Source: Clostridiales bacterium (GTDB lineage: Bacteria > Bacillota > Clostridia > Christensenellales > CAG-138). From it: a DNA stretch of 21,737 bases. Shown in pieces: positions 7,651-15,436 of this stretch. The notes under the pieces are model-generated. The model saw only the letters and a program-made list of their open reading frames with translations. It was not told where the DNA came from and did no database searches. Both the position numbers and the translations under genes were made by a program. Positions within the stretch are counted from its first letter, which is position 1; each line of letters begins with the position of its first letter. The stretch lies in contig JAISXK010000071.1 in assembly GCA_031270585.1 (NCBI GenBank), positions 1 through 21,737 on the forward strand. Direction: 5' to 3'.

Positions 7651-9477
7651 ATGTTCGTGAAAAGATACATAGCCAACGACATGCCCGAGGCCATGGAGAA
7701 GATACGTAAGGAGCTGGGATCTGACGCGGTGATACTCAGCCACCGTTCCATGCGCAAAAAAGGTGTGTCGGGGCTGTTGAAAAAAAAGCTTGTTGAAGTA
7801 ACCGTGGCGTACGAGCAGCCAATCGCCGGCAACGCCCCGGCAAAAACCATCCCGGCGATACAAAAGAATGTCGCCATACCGATAGCGGGCAGCCAATCGA
7901 CGAAGGAGGCGGCGCTGAACATCCGCGCTGCGCAGGTCGCACAGGATATCCGCAGGGCTTTGGACGCGCAGGAGGCGCAGCCGGGCGCTGTGAACGCGGG
8001 CGGCGGCCCGGACGACAATGCCCGGCCTGTCGCACACCAGACGGATCCAAACGCTTCACAACGCGCCGCCATGCAAAGCGCCGTAGCGGCGTCCGGCGCG
8101 ACAAAGCCCATAGAGCAATACAAAAGCGTTACACAATACCAGCAGGCTGCGGCGCGCGCCCGGTATGGTGCCCCCGCCGCCGTACAGGAGCCGACGCCGC
8201 AGATACTCAAGCAACCCGAATGGACGCATATCGATCCGCCGGCGCCCGGTAAGGACTGGCCTGAAACGGTGGAGGCGATCCCCGGCAGGGAGCCTGGCAT
8301 CACCGAAGAAGACGATGTAATCGACGCCGATCCGGCGAAATTTGAAGCGGTGCATATCGTGCCCAAGCCGGAAGCTTTGCCGACAGAGTCCCCCAGGGCC
8401 ACCCCCGGTACGCCGCTTGCCACTGCGGATATGGTGGAAGCGGAAGCGCTAAACGCCGCCGCGCCGCCCGCCAAGGCGCAGGCCGGTCGAACCTGGCCCG
8501 AGCAGGAACAGCCCGAGCAGGAACAGCTGGAACAGGAACGGCCGGAACAGGAACAGCCGGCACAGGCGCGGGACGATCCGCCCAGCGACGCCAAGCTTGA
8601 TGAATTGAACGCGCGTATCGCGCAACTGCGCGGCGTTGTGCAAAGCTTAACAACAAAAATCATTACAGAAAATAAAGAGGGCATATTAGAGTTTTCACCC
8701 GCCGTAATGAAGATATACAATACCTTGATCGAGAACGACGTGCAGGAAGATCTTTCGCGCAGCATATCCTGGCGCATCAGCCGCGAAAGCGAGGCGAACT
8801 CCTGCGACGGCATCACCCAAATTGCGCTGGCGCAGTTGCTGCGTATACTGGGAGAACCCGAGAAACTGCGCATAACGCGCAACCGGCGCAATGTGGTGAT
8901 GCTGGTGGGCCCTACGGGCGTTGGCAAGACCACTACGCTTGTAAAGCTGGCCGGGCTTTTTGCCATCAACCATGGCCTGCGCGTAGGCTTTATCAATACT
9001 GACACCTACCGCGTCGCCGCACAGGAGCAACTGAAGATTTATGCGGATATCATGGATATACCCTGCTGCACGGTGTATACGCCCGATGAAATCCCCTTGG
9101 CGCTGCATCAATTGCATGATTGCGAGCTCGTGCTGGTGGATACGGCGGGACGCAGTATGAATACGCAGGAATCGCAGGATGAAACGCGCGCTTTTATACA
9201 AGAAAGCGGCGCGCAGAAAATATTGCTGCATGTAAGCGCGTCGATGTCCGCGCGTTCCTGTCAGAAGATGATTAACAACTATGCCTTTATCGATGATTAC
9301 AGCCTGGTGGCGACAAAGCTGGATGAGGTGAACGTACTGGGCAATTTGTTGAATATATCGATATACGCGAAAAAGCCCATCAGCTTTATAACGGTGGGGC
9401 AAAAGGTGCCGCAGGATATAGAAATACCCGACATGCGCCAGATAGCTGCGCGCCTGTTGGAAAGCGTAGGTGTATGA
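7651..9477 (+). CDS. flhF: Flagellar SRP-like GTPase FlhF with large low-complexity insert
   Basis: FlhF is an SRP-type GTPase that sets where flagella are built. The N-terminal B domain is intact (MFVKRYIANDMPEAMEKIRK to about residue 52). The N and G domains occupy roughly residues 310-608. The G motifs are visible: GPTGVGKTT at 420-428, DTYR shortly after, DTAGR at 497-501 and TKLDE at 555-559. Between them, about residues 55-308 form an Ala/Pro/Gln/Glu-rich linker with a run of five PEQEQ-type pentapeptides at 283-307. B. subtilis FlhF is about 366 aa; this one is 608, and the linker accounts for the difference. The gene starts 1 nt after flhA and overlaps flhG by ATGA. Confidence 0.95.
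   Translation: MFVKRYIANDMPEAMEKIRKELGSDAVILSHRSMRKKGVSGLLKKKLVEVTVAYEQPIAGNAPAKTIPAIQKNVAIPIAGSQSTKEAALNIRAAQVAQDIRRALDAQEAQPGAVNAGGGPDDNARPVAHQTDPNASQRAAMQSAVAASGATKPIEQYKSVTQYQQAAARARYGAPAAVQEPTPQILKQPEWTHIDPPAPGKDWPETVEAIPGREPGITEEDDVIDADPAKFEAVHIVPKPEALPTESPRATPGTPLATADMVEAEALNAAAPPAKAQAGRTWPEQEQPEQEQLEQERPEQEQPAQARDDPPSDAKLDELNARIAQLRGVVQSLTTKIITENKEGILEFSPAVMKIYNTLIENDVQEDLSRSISWRISRESEANSCDGITQIALAQLLRILGEPEKLRITRNRRNVVMLVGPTGVGKTTTLVKLAGLFAINHGLRVGFINTDTYRVAAQEQLKIYADIMDIPCCTVYTPDEIPLALHQLHDCELVLVDTAGRSMNTQESQDETRAFIQESGAQKILLHVSASMSARSCQKMINNYAFIDDYSLVATKLDEVNVLGNLLNISIYAKKPISFITVGQKVPQDIEIPDMRQIAARLLESVGV
8497..8571 (+). repeat. 15-bp coding tandem repeat in flhF (PEQEQ units)
   Basis: Five tandem units of 15 bp encode PEQEQ, PEQEQ, LEQER, PEQEQ and PAQAR. 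The units differ at some synonymous and non-synonymous positions, so the array is somewhat diverged. It lies inside the disordered FlhF linker, and because the unit is a multiple of 3, changes in copy number would keep the frame. Confidence 0.9.
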
Positions 9478-10331
9478 TGGAGCAGGCCCAGGCATTGCAT
9501 GACCTTATGAAAAAGCGCAAAGACGCGGGCGTGCAGGTGATTACGGTAACCAGCGCGAAGGGCGGCGTGGGCAAATCCAGTATTGCGCTCAATATGGCGA
9601 TCGCGCTTGGCGCGCGGGGCAGGAACGTGTTGCTGGTGGATCTCGACCTGGGGCTGTCCAGCATCGATTTGATGCTGGGCGTAAAAACGCGGCACAACCT
9701 GCTTGATGTGGCCGAGGGCAGGCTGGCGGTGCAGGATATCATCGAAACGAGCGAGTATGGGGTGCAGTTTATATCCGGCGGGTCGGGCATGAGGGAGCTC
9801 ATCAATATGCAGCCGCAGCAAACGCGCCGCATGATATCGTGCCTTTTGAACCTGCGGGATGTTGCGGACACCATCATATTTGATACCGGATCGGGGATAT
9901 CCGAACATATTATCCGGCTGGTTTGCGCGAGCCATGTTACATGGCTTGTAACGACGCCGGAACCCACCGCGATGATGGACGCCTACGCATTGATCAAGCA
10001 GGCGCGCGGCGAAAACATTACGCCTGTGATACAATTGATACTGAACAAGGCCGAGAGCGAGAAAGAGGCAAAAGCGGTGATGGCGGGCTTTGCCGAGATC
10101 GCGGAAAAATATACCGGCGTGCGGGTGCTCAAGTTGGGGCATGTTTTGCGCGATATGAATATGGTAAGGGCTGTAAAAGCGCAGCAGCCGATTTTGGCGG
10201 GCCACCCCAAAAGCCCCGCCGCCATGAATATAAACGACCTTGCGGACAGGTTTTTATTTAGCAGGGCAAAGTATAAAACGGGGCTGACCATGTTTCTCGA
10301 GCGCTTTGTGGGAAAAACTTATAATGGTTAG
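9474..10331 (+). CDS. flhG: Flagellar number regulator FlhG (MinD/ParA-like ATPase)
   Basis: FlhG is a MinD-type ATPase that works with FlhF to control flagellar number and pattern. The deviant Walker A motif is at residues 29-35 (KGGVGKS), followed by the LLVDLDLGLSSIDLMLG block and the DTGSG switch. Before the Walker motif, a short segment (EQAQALHDLM) resembles the N-terminal activator motif by which FlhG stimulates the FlhF GTPase. The length (285 aa) is near that of B. subtilis FlhG. The start overlaps the flhF stop (ATGA); a second ATG follows at once. A C-terminal helix (about residues 265-285, KTGLTMFLERF) would fit the membrane-targeting sequence. Confidence 0.95.
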   Translation: MMEQAQALHDLMKKRKDAGVQVITVTSAKGGVGKSSIALNMAIALGARGRNVLLVDLDLGLSSIDLMLGVKTRHNLLDVAEGRLAVQDIIETSEYGVQFISGGSGMRELINMQPQQTRRMISCLLNLRDVADTIIFDTGSGISEHIIRLVCASHVTWLVTTPEPTAMMDAYALIKQARGENITPVIQLILNKAESEKEAKAVMAGFAEIAEKYTGVRVLKLGHVLRDMNMVRAVKAQQPILAGHPKSPAAMNINDLADRFLFSRAKYKTGLTMFLERFVGKTYNG

Positions 10332-10340
10332 GATGATTGG

Positions 10341-11000
10341 ATGGATTTATTCAAGCATATAAAAGAAGGCGAGGCCATAGAGCTGCGCGTCGGCGCGCTG
10401 ACAACCCGCAGCAAGGTGGAGCGCATAGATAGCGAGCTGGAGTTTGTTATTACGCAGCCTACGCATAAGCTGATGCCCGTGATATTCCACAAAGATGAAA
10501 CGGTTACGTTTTATTACTTCAGGGAAAACGGCATATTTGCCTTTCACGCGCAATACACGGGCAAGGGCAAAATTGGTAAGGTGAGCGTATGCTACTTCCT
10601 TGTGGCATCCGAGGCGGAAAAAAGCCAGCGCAGGATTTCTTTTCGCATGCCGGTGAGCCTGCCCATGCAGTTGCGCCGTAAAAACCAGCATGATCAATCC
10701 CGCATGCGCACATATACGGGCATCACCGCCAACCTTTCGCTGGAGGGCGCGCTGTTTACCTGCAAAGCAAAGTTTAACGCGAACACCAGGCTGATTTTGG
10801 AAATATATCTGTCCGATACGGAATTGTTTATCATAGAAGGGGATGTCATACGCTGCGATTTGCCGGTGCAGCCCGACGAACCCTACCTTGTCGCTATCAA
10901 ATTTGTAAATTTGACAAAGAATGATAAATCCCAGCTATCCAAGTTTATATTAAAGAGACAGATAGCGGACAGAAAGAAGCGGCAGGCGATCGAGGAATAA
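10341..11000 (+). CDS. PilZ domain flagellar brake protein (YcgR/DgrA type)
   Basis: The protein has the two-domain layout of YcgR: an N-terminal beta-barrel (YcgR-N/PilZN, residues about 1-90) and a C-terminal PilZ domain. Both c-di-GMP contacts are present: the RxxxR motif at R98-R102 (RISFR) and the (D/N)xSxxG motif at 131-136 (NLSLEG). Proteins of this type bind c-di-GMP and slow the flagellar motor. The ATG follows AGGA (10330-10333) by 7 nt. The gene sits between flhG and sigD, where B. subtilis has cheB-A-W-C-D. I infer that second-messenger control of the motor is built into this operon. Confidence 0.9.
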   Translation: MDLFKHIKEGEAIELRVGALTTRSKVERIDSELEFVITQPTHKLMPVIFHKDETVTFYYFRENGIFAFHAQYTGKGKIGKVSVCYFLVASEAEKSQRRISFRMPVSLPMQLRRKNQHDQSRMRTYTGITANLSLEGALFTCKAKFNANTRLILEIYLSDTELFIIEGDVIRCDLPVQPDEPYLVAIKFVNLTKNDKSQLSKFILKRQIADRKKRQAIEE

Positions 11001-11022
11001 CCCGGAAGGGAGTCAGGGTTAT
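10997..11022 (+). promoter_or_regulatory. Hairpin next to the sigD ribosome binding site
   Basis: A perfect 7-bp inverted repeat, ATAACCC (10997-11003) and GGGTTAT (11016-11022), encloses a 12-nt loop GGAAGGGAGTCA. The 5' arm contains the stop codon of the PilZ gene. The 3' arm ends one base before AGGAA (11023-11027), the likely Shine-Dalgarno for sigD (ATG 11033). The loop holds two GGA triplets. It could tune sigD translation; GGA in a loop is also what CsrA recognises, but that link is inference. Confidence 0.45.
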
Positions 11023-11032
11023 AGGAAACAAA

Positions 11033-11791
11033 ATGGCGATTACCGACAATGCGAGAGCGGATATGCTCTGGGAAGCATACGCGCGGGATAGGAGTGTGGA
11101 AAACAGGAACGAGCTTGTTTTGCACTATGTGTATTTGGTGCGCAATATTGTATACCGCTTGTTGCCTGTTTATAAAGGCTACAGCAGTTATGACGATCTT
11201 TTGAGCTGCGGCGTGCTTGGCTTGATCGACGCGATAGATAAATTTGCCCTGAAGCGCGACGTGCGCTTCGAATATTACGCGTCAATGCGCGTGAAGGGCG
11301 AAATGATCGACCATATGCGCAAGCAGGATTGGGCACCCAGCAGTTTGCGGCGAAAGATACAGAGCATCAGCGCCGCCTACAGCGATCTCGAAAAGATCTA
11401 CGCGCGCACGCCTACCGACAAAGAGGTCGCCGACCATTTGGGTATCGAAGAAGACAAGCTGCATAAAATTATGGACAAAGCCCACATGTTCAATGTGCTG
11501 CATTTTGAAGAAATGCTGGGCGACGATTACTCACTCGAATATGTGGTGCAGGATAAGGGCGGGACATCTGAAGAAAAGCTCATCAATAAAGAGATAAAGC
11601 GCATACTGGGCGGCTTGATCGACAACCTGCCCACCAAGGAGCGGTTGGTGGTAACGCTGTATTACTACGAAGAACTTACCCTTAAAGAGATTGCGGCCGT
11701 ACTGAAGGTTTCAGAATCCCGCGTTTCCCAGATCCATTCCAAGGTAATACTAAAGCTGAGAACAAAGATGACGAGCATATATAACGAATAA
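11033..11791 (+). CDS. fliA: RNA polymerase sigma factor SigD/FliA (motility sigma-28)
   Basis: This is the sigma factor for late flagellar genes. Region 2 is clear: SYDDLLSCGVLGLIDAIDKF, then YYASMRVKGEMIDHMRKQDW followed by SSLRRK, the FliA/SigD-specific form (core binding and -10 recognition). Region 3 covers residues about 110-160. Region 4 is the helix-turn-helix LTLKEIAAVLKVSESRVSQIH (about residues 215-235), which reads the -35 element. The length (252 aa) is typical. AGGAA lies 5 nt before the ATG. Two sigma-D-like promoters further down the window are likely targets, and the anti-sigma factor FlgM is encoded at 16764. Confidence 0.96.
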   Translation: MAITDNARADMLWEAYARDRSVENRNELVLHYVYLVRNIVYRLLPVYKGYSSYDDLLSCGVLGLIDAIDKFALKRDVRFEYYASMRVKGEMIDHMRKQDWAPSSLRRKIQSISAAYSDLEKIYARTPTDKEVADHLGIEEDKLHKIMDKAHMFNVLHFEEMLGDDYSLEYVVQDKGGTSEEKLINKEIKRILGGLIDNLPTKERLVVTLYYYEELTLKEIAAVLKVSESRVSQIHSKVILKLRTKMTSIYNE

Positions 11792-11819
11792 TCATCGCAA
11801 GGGTATTGGGGGATTCACA

Positions 11820-13457
11820 TTGGAGGAAACAGGAACAAGAAAAATCGATAGCGGCGGTTTTCCGTTCGAGTTGCAGTATGAATTAGAGGGCGTGTATGTG
11901 GAGCTTTCATACAGGCCCGACGTGAACGAGCTTTTGCTGACGCCCAAATTTATCGTATATGTGCTTGGAAGCAGGGGCTTAGACGATTTTAATATGGGAA
12001 CGGTTGTACTGAATCTGCGCAAAAAAGAGCGCAGGTTTCAGGTTGCGCCGCCGCAAGAGCCCAAGGACGCGGACTCATCCGTCTATGTGGAAACGGATAA
12101 GGGCGGCATGCGCGCCTATATGGTATTGGTTCCCCCGTGCCGCAACGGGCGGGAGCTTTTGCCAGCAGAGATACTTTCGCAGGTAGTAAACGATTACAAT
12201 ATCGCAGGCGGTCTGATAGAAGAGGCCGTTACCAAATCTGTACAGGACGGCCGCTATTACGAGGTTGTGGAGATTGCAAACGGAAGGCTGCCGGTAAACG
12301 GGGCGAACGGCCGCATCAACATACTGTTTCAAACCGCGCATGACTCCGCGCCGCGCATGGATGAACACGGTAATGTGGATTACAAGTCGCTCGATTTATT
12401 CGCCGGCGTAAAAAAGGACGACGTGCTGGCGGTGCGTGTGCCGGCGCAGCCCGGCGTGCCGGGCTTTACGGTGCTGGGCAAAGAACTGCCCGCAAAAAAC
12501 GGGCGTGAAGCCAATATGCCCAGGGGCAAAAACGTGCGGTTTTCTGAAGACGGCAATGTGATGGTGGCCGAGGTGGACGGACGGGCGGATATCGTAAACG
12601 GGCGCGTTGAAGTATCCACCGTATACACCATCCCCGGGGATGTGGACATGGGCATAGGCAATATCGACTTTAACGGCGACGTGCGGGTGATGGGCGGCGT
12701 GATAACAGGGCTCACCATACGCGCTACGGGCAATATCGAGGTGAGCGAGGTGGTAGAGCGCGCCATGCTCATTGCCGATAAAAACATCATACTGCGCAAA
12801 GGCGTGCAGGGCATGGATAGGGCGCTTATAAAGGCCGGAGGCGACGTGATATCGAGATTTATAGAACGTTGCCTTGTGGAGACCGACGGCAGCGTGCACG
12901 CGGATTATATCGTATATTCCAACGTAACGGCGCGCAAATCTGTTGTACTGCGCGGCAAGCACGGCAAGCTGATAGGCGGCGTAACCAGGGCCGGCAAGGA
13001 AGTAGTCGTGCGCTTGGCCGGCACGCCCACGGGTGAAAAAACCATTATCGAACTGGGGCCGCCTCCGCGGCAAAAGGCGCTCGCAAAGGAAAAACAAACG
13101 CAGATGGAACAAACACAGGAGCAGATCAAAAAAATAGACAGCCTGCTCGAGGCGCAGGGCGATGTGGTTAACGAATCCCCCGAGCGCATGCGGATGTGGT
13201 CAAAGCTGTTGAGCGGCCGCGAACAACTGCAAAAAACATACGACGAACAGATGGTGGGATTGAACAAGCTATTGGATCTGATACAGGACACCGAGGATGG
13301 CAAGCTGCATGTATATGGAGAGGCATACCATGATGTAAAGGTCCTCATAGACGGCGCCGCCTTTACGGTAAAGGATACCATACCGTATGCGACATTCAAG
13401 AAAAGGGACGGAGAGATCGTGTTTGCCTCATGCGATAAAAATGAGCGAGGTGAGTAA
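11820..13457 (+). CDS. FapA family (DUF342) polymer-forming protein
   Basis: The 545-residue protein has the layout of the FapA/DUF342 family: an N-terminal region, the central block around residue 215 (RVPAQPGVPGFTVLGKELPA), a long parallel beta-helix (about residues 260-410, with repeated VDMGIGNIDF-, GDVRVMGG- and IRATGNIEV-type turns) and a coiled coil (about 420-480, KQTQMEQTQEQIKKIDSLLE) before the conserved C-terminal part. In Vibrio vulnificus FapA is linked to flagellation and the sugar PTS; its role in Bacillota is not settled. The start is TTG at 11820, about 6 nt after GGGGG. It directly follows sigD and is followed after 2 nt by a small gene. Confidence 0.88.
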   Translation: MEETGTRKIDSGGFPFELQYELEGVYVELSYRPDVNELLLTPKFIVYVLGSRGLDDFNMGTVVLNLRKKERRFQVAPPQEPKDADSSVYVETDKGGMRAYMVLVPPCRNGRELLPAEILSQVVNDYNIAGGLIEEAVTKSVQDGRYYEVVEIANGRLPVNGANGRINILFQTAHDSAPRMDEHGNVDYKSLDLFAGVKKDDVLAVRVPAQPGVPGFTVLGKELPAKNGREANMPRGKNVRFSEDGNVMVAEVDGRADIVNGRVEVSTVYTIPGDVDMGIGNIDFNGDVRVMGGVITGLTIRATGNIEVSEVVERAMLIADKNIILRKGVQGMDRALIKAGGDVISRFIERCLVETDGSVHADYIVYSNVTARKSVVLRGKHGKLIGGVTRAGKEVVVRLAGTPTGEKTIIELGPPPRQKALAKEKQTQMEQTQEQIKKIDSLLEAQGDVVNESPERMRMWSKLLSGREQLQKTYDEQMVGLNKLLDLIQDTEDGKLHVYGEAYHDVKVLIDGAAFTVKDTIPYATFKKRDGEIVFASCDKNERGE

Positions 13458-13459
13458 AC

Positions 13460-13801
13460 ATGGCCATCGACGGCATTGGCCCAAAGATTATGCTGCACAA
13501 GGCGGTTGAGATTGCCAAGGATGTGAGCGCGCAGCAAAGGCGCGCCGAGATGCTGCTTAGCGCCGCCGCCAACGAAGTGAAGGCCGACACATTGCGTATG
13601 AACGAGCAGGTTACGGACGTGTATAAAACCGAGCGACCGCAAATACAGCGCGAGCGCGAGAAAAGAGGGCGCAAGCGGGACGCGCAGCCGGAGAATGAGA
13701 CGGACATGGCTGGGGGCGGGGGCGACTCGCTTTTGCCGGTGGGGTACGACGAAGCGCCGGAAATAAACGCGGCGTATAAAAGAATAGATATACGGGTATA
13801 A
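13460..13801 (+). CDS. Small protein of unknown family, 113 aa
   Basis: I do not recognise this protein. It starts 2 nt after the fapA-like gene, with GAGGTG (13446-13451) as ribosome binding site, so it is a real member of the operon. Residues about 1-60 look helical and amphipathic (MAIDGIGPKIMLHKAVEIAK), with many A, K and E. The middle is a highly charged R/K/E stretch (about 58-78), and the end is acidic with a GGGG run. It has no signal peptide, membrane segment or cysteine. The small soluble, helix-rich character would fit an export chaperone, an adaptor or a FapA partner, but nothing in the sequence proves this. Confidence 0.8.
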   Translation: MAIDGIGPKIMLHKAVEIAKDVSAQQRRAEMLLSAAANEVKADTLRMNEQVTDVYKTERPQIQREREKRGRKRDAQPENETDMAGGGGDSLLPVGYDEAPEINAAYKRIDIRV

Positions 13802-13808
13802 CGGCTGC

Positions 13809-14519
13809 ATGACGGAATGGGGATATATTTTTATAGGGGTGTTTTCGGCATCCATGCTTGCGCTGGTGGTGTTTCTTGCCGACCGGTTGAAACGCGCGCG
13901 TATAAGCCGCCAGCGCGACAATATACGCGAAAAGGAACAACGCATTTACAAGCTGTATCAAAGGCTTGAGGATATGATCGACGGCGCGGAGGAATACCTG
14001 GAAGAAGTCAAACAGGAAATAGCGGAGGAAAGAGAAAAAGCGCTCGCGCTATTGAAGCTGGCGCAAGAAACCGCACAAGGCGCGCTTACGCCGGAAACAC
14101 CCGCGCCGGAAACACCCGTATTAAAAATGCCCACGCGGCAAAAACCCGCGACGGCGGGTAACGCGGCAAACGCCGCAGCGCAGGCCGAAACGCGCGATAG
14201 TACGCAAGGCCAAACGCCCGCAGCCCCGCAAGAGATGCCGGCGGTGGCGCCGCCAAGAAAACAAAGGGAGGCTATAAGCCGCGCGGAAGCGCCGGTCGAT
14301 AGCGGCGCGCCGCAAACACAGCGCCCTGCGGTTGTATCAGGATCGGCGGCCCCGCATCTTTCAGGCGCGCAAAAGGGCAGGCAGGAGGGTGTTTTGCCGC
14401 GCGCGCAAAAGATAGAAAACGTGCGGCGGCTTCATCAATCCGGCAAAAAAGGGGAAGAAATAGCAAAGGAACTGGGTCTGTCGTATGGCGAGGTAAACCT
14501 TATTTTAGGCATGCCGTAA
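13809..14519 (+). CDS. SwrB-like membrane protein (DUF6115-like)
   Basis: The layout matches SwrB (YlxL), which lies after sigD in B. subtilis and promotes flagellar basal body assembly. There is one N-terminal membrane helix (residues about 5-24), then a long coiled coil (about 30-85, rich in E, K and R), a disordered A/P/Q linker (about 90-195, with TPETPAPETP), and a conserved C-terminal helical block (about 203-236) containing GKKGEEIAKELGLSYGEVNL, which resembles a short HTH. The assignment rests on this architecture, the C-terminal pattern and gene position; primary sequence in the middle is not informative. The Shine-Dalgarno is weak. A 140-nt spacer with a promoter follows. Confidence 0.7.
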   Translation: MTEWGYIFIGVFSASMLALVVFLADRLKRARISRQRDNIREKEQRIYKLYQRLEDMIDGAEEYLEEVKQEIAEEREKALALLKLAQETAQGALTPETPAPETPVLKMPTRQKPATAGNAANAAAQAETRDSTQGQTPAAPQEMPAVAPPRKQREAISRAEAPVDSGAPQTQRPAVVSGSAAPHLSGAQKGRQEGVLPRAQKIENVRRLHQSGKKGEEIAKELGLSYGEVNLILGMP

Positions 14520-14591
14520 AGTTTCGTTTACATATCCCGCGTTTTCGCAAAACTTGAAATAAAAAGCCCTCATATTTCCTTCCGAATGGCT

Positions 14592-14618
14592 TAAAGTATA
14601 TTAAAAAATGTACGATAT
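14592..14618 (+). promoter_or_regulatory. Sigma-D (sigma-28) type promoter for flhO-flhP
   Basis: TAAA at 14592-14595 is followed by a 15-nt spacer and TACGATAT at 14611-14618. The Bacillota sigma-D consensus is TAAA, about 15 nt, GCCGATAT; six of the eight -10 positions match. It lies in the 14520-14659 spacer, 41 nt before the flhO ATG, and the surrounding bases are AT-rich. It would place flhO/flhP under the sigma factor encoded at 11033. Confidence 0.75.
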
Positions 14619-14659
14619 AGTATGTAGGCGGTTCGTTTATCCGCCGTTACGGAGGGAAA

Positions 14660-15424
14660 ATGATAAGAGGCTTGTATTTATCCGCCACAAATATGGTGTT
14701 GCAGCGTAAACGCATGGATGTTGTGACCAACAACATCGCCAATGTGGATACGGCGGGCTATAAGCCCGACAAGCTGATCTCCCGCTCTTTTAAGGATATG
14801 TTATTAAGCCGCGTGGGAGACCCGGCTATCGTAAACACATACGAAGAAACGGGCCCGCTCAATACGGGCGTGCACATCGACGAGGTCGTTACCAACTTTC
14901 AGCAGGGCGCCATGATGGATACGGGCGGCGCGTCGGATCTGGGGCTGACTACGGACGGTTTCTTTGTGGTTTCCACCCCGGATGGCGACAGGTACACGCG
15001 CGACGGCAGCTTCAACATCACGAGCGAGGGGTATCTTGTAACGAGCGACGGCTATTATGTGTCGGGCAGAGAGGGAAATATACAAATACCCAACGTAAGT
15101 TTGGGCTTTACCGTGCAGGTAAATGGCACCGTAACCGACAGTGAAGGCGCCGCTGTGGCGCGGCTGCGCGTGGTCAACTTTGAGGATTTAAACGATCTTC
15201 GCAAAGAGGGCGACAATCTCTACTACAGTTTTTCGGGGCAAACGCCCGTCGAGGTGGAGGATTACGAAGTGCGCCAAGGATACCTCGAGGGCTCTAACGC
15301 GCAGATGGCGCTCGAAATGGTGGATATGATGCAATTGTACCGCTCATATGAAACCAGCCAGCGCGTTGTAAGGATGATTGACGAATCACTGCAAAAGACG
15401 GCAAACGAAGTAGGAAGGGTTTAG
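14660..15424 (+). CDS. flhO: Flagellar rod/hook-basal body protein, FlgF/FlhO type
   Basis: This is an axial protein of the FlgF/FlgG family (FlhO in B. subtilis numbering), needed to finish the rod before the hook. The N-terminal motif NNIANVDTAGYK (about residues 24-35) is the rod/hook signature. The middle has the DUF1078-like hook-basal body domain (LGLTTDGFFVV, RDGSFNIT). The C-terminal block VDMMQLYRSYETSQRVV forms the packing helix. The ATG follows GGAGGG (14651-14656). The second gene of the pair starts 12 nt after its stop. Which of the two corresponds to FlgF and which to FlgG is judged from order. Confidence 0.9.
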   Translation: MIRGLYLSATNMVLQRKRMDVVTNNIANVDTAGYKPDKLISRSFKDMLLSRVGDPAIVNTYEETGPLNTGVHIDEVVTNFQQGAMMDTGGASDLGLTTDGFFVVSTPDGDRYTRDGSFNITSEGYLVTSDGYYVSGREGNIQIPNVSLGFTVQVNGTVTDSEGAAVARLRVVNFEDLNDLRKEGDNLYYSFSGQTPVEVEDYEVRQGYLEGSNAQMALEMVDMMQLYRSYETSQRVVRMIDESLQKTANEVGRV

Positions 15425-15436
15425 TGTGACTGAACT

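Noticed and set aside
8300..8656. Minus-strand frame with VPAVPVPAVP repeats
   Set aside because: It is the antisense of the flhF PEQEQ repeats; the sense strand carries the clear FlhF domains on both sides in the same frame.
14520..14560. Terminator after the SwrB-like gene
   Set aside because: Only weak pairings (AAGTTT/AAACTT and GTTTT/AAAAC) are seen, without a GC stem and T-run.
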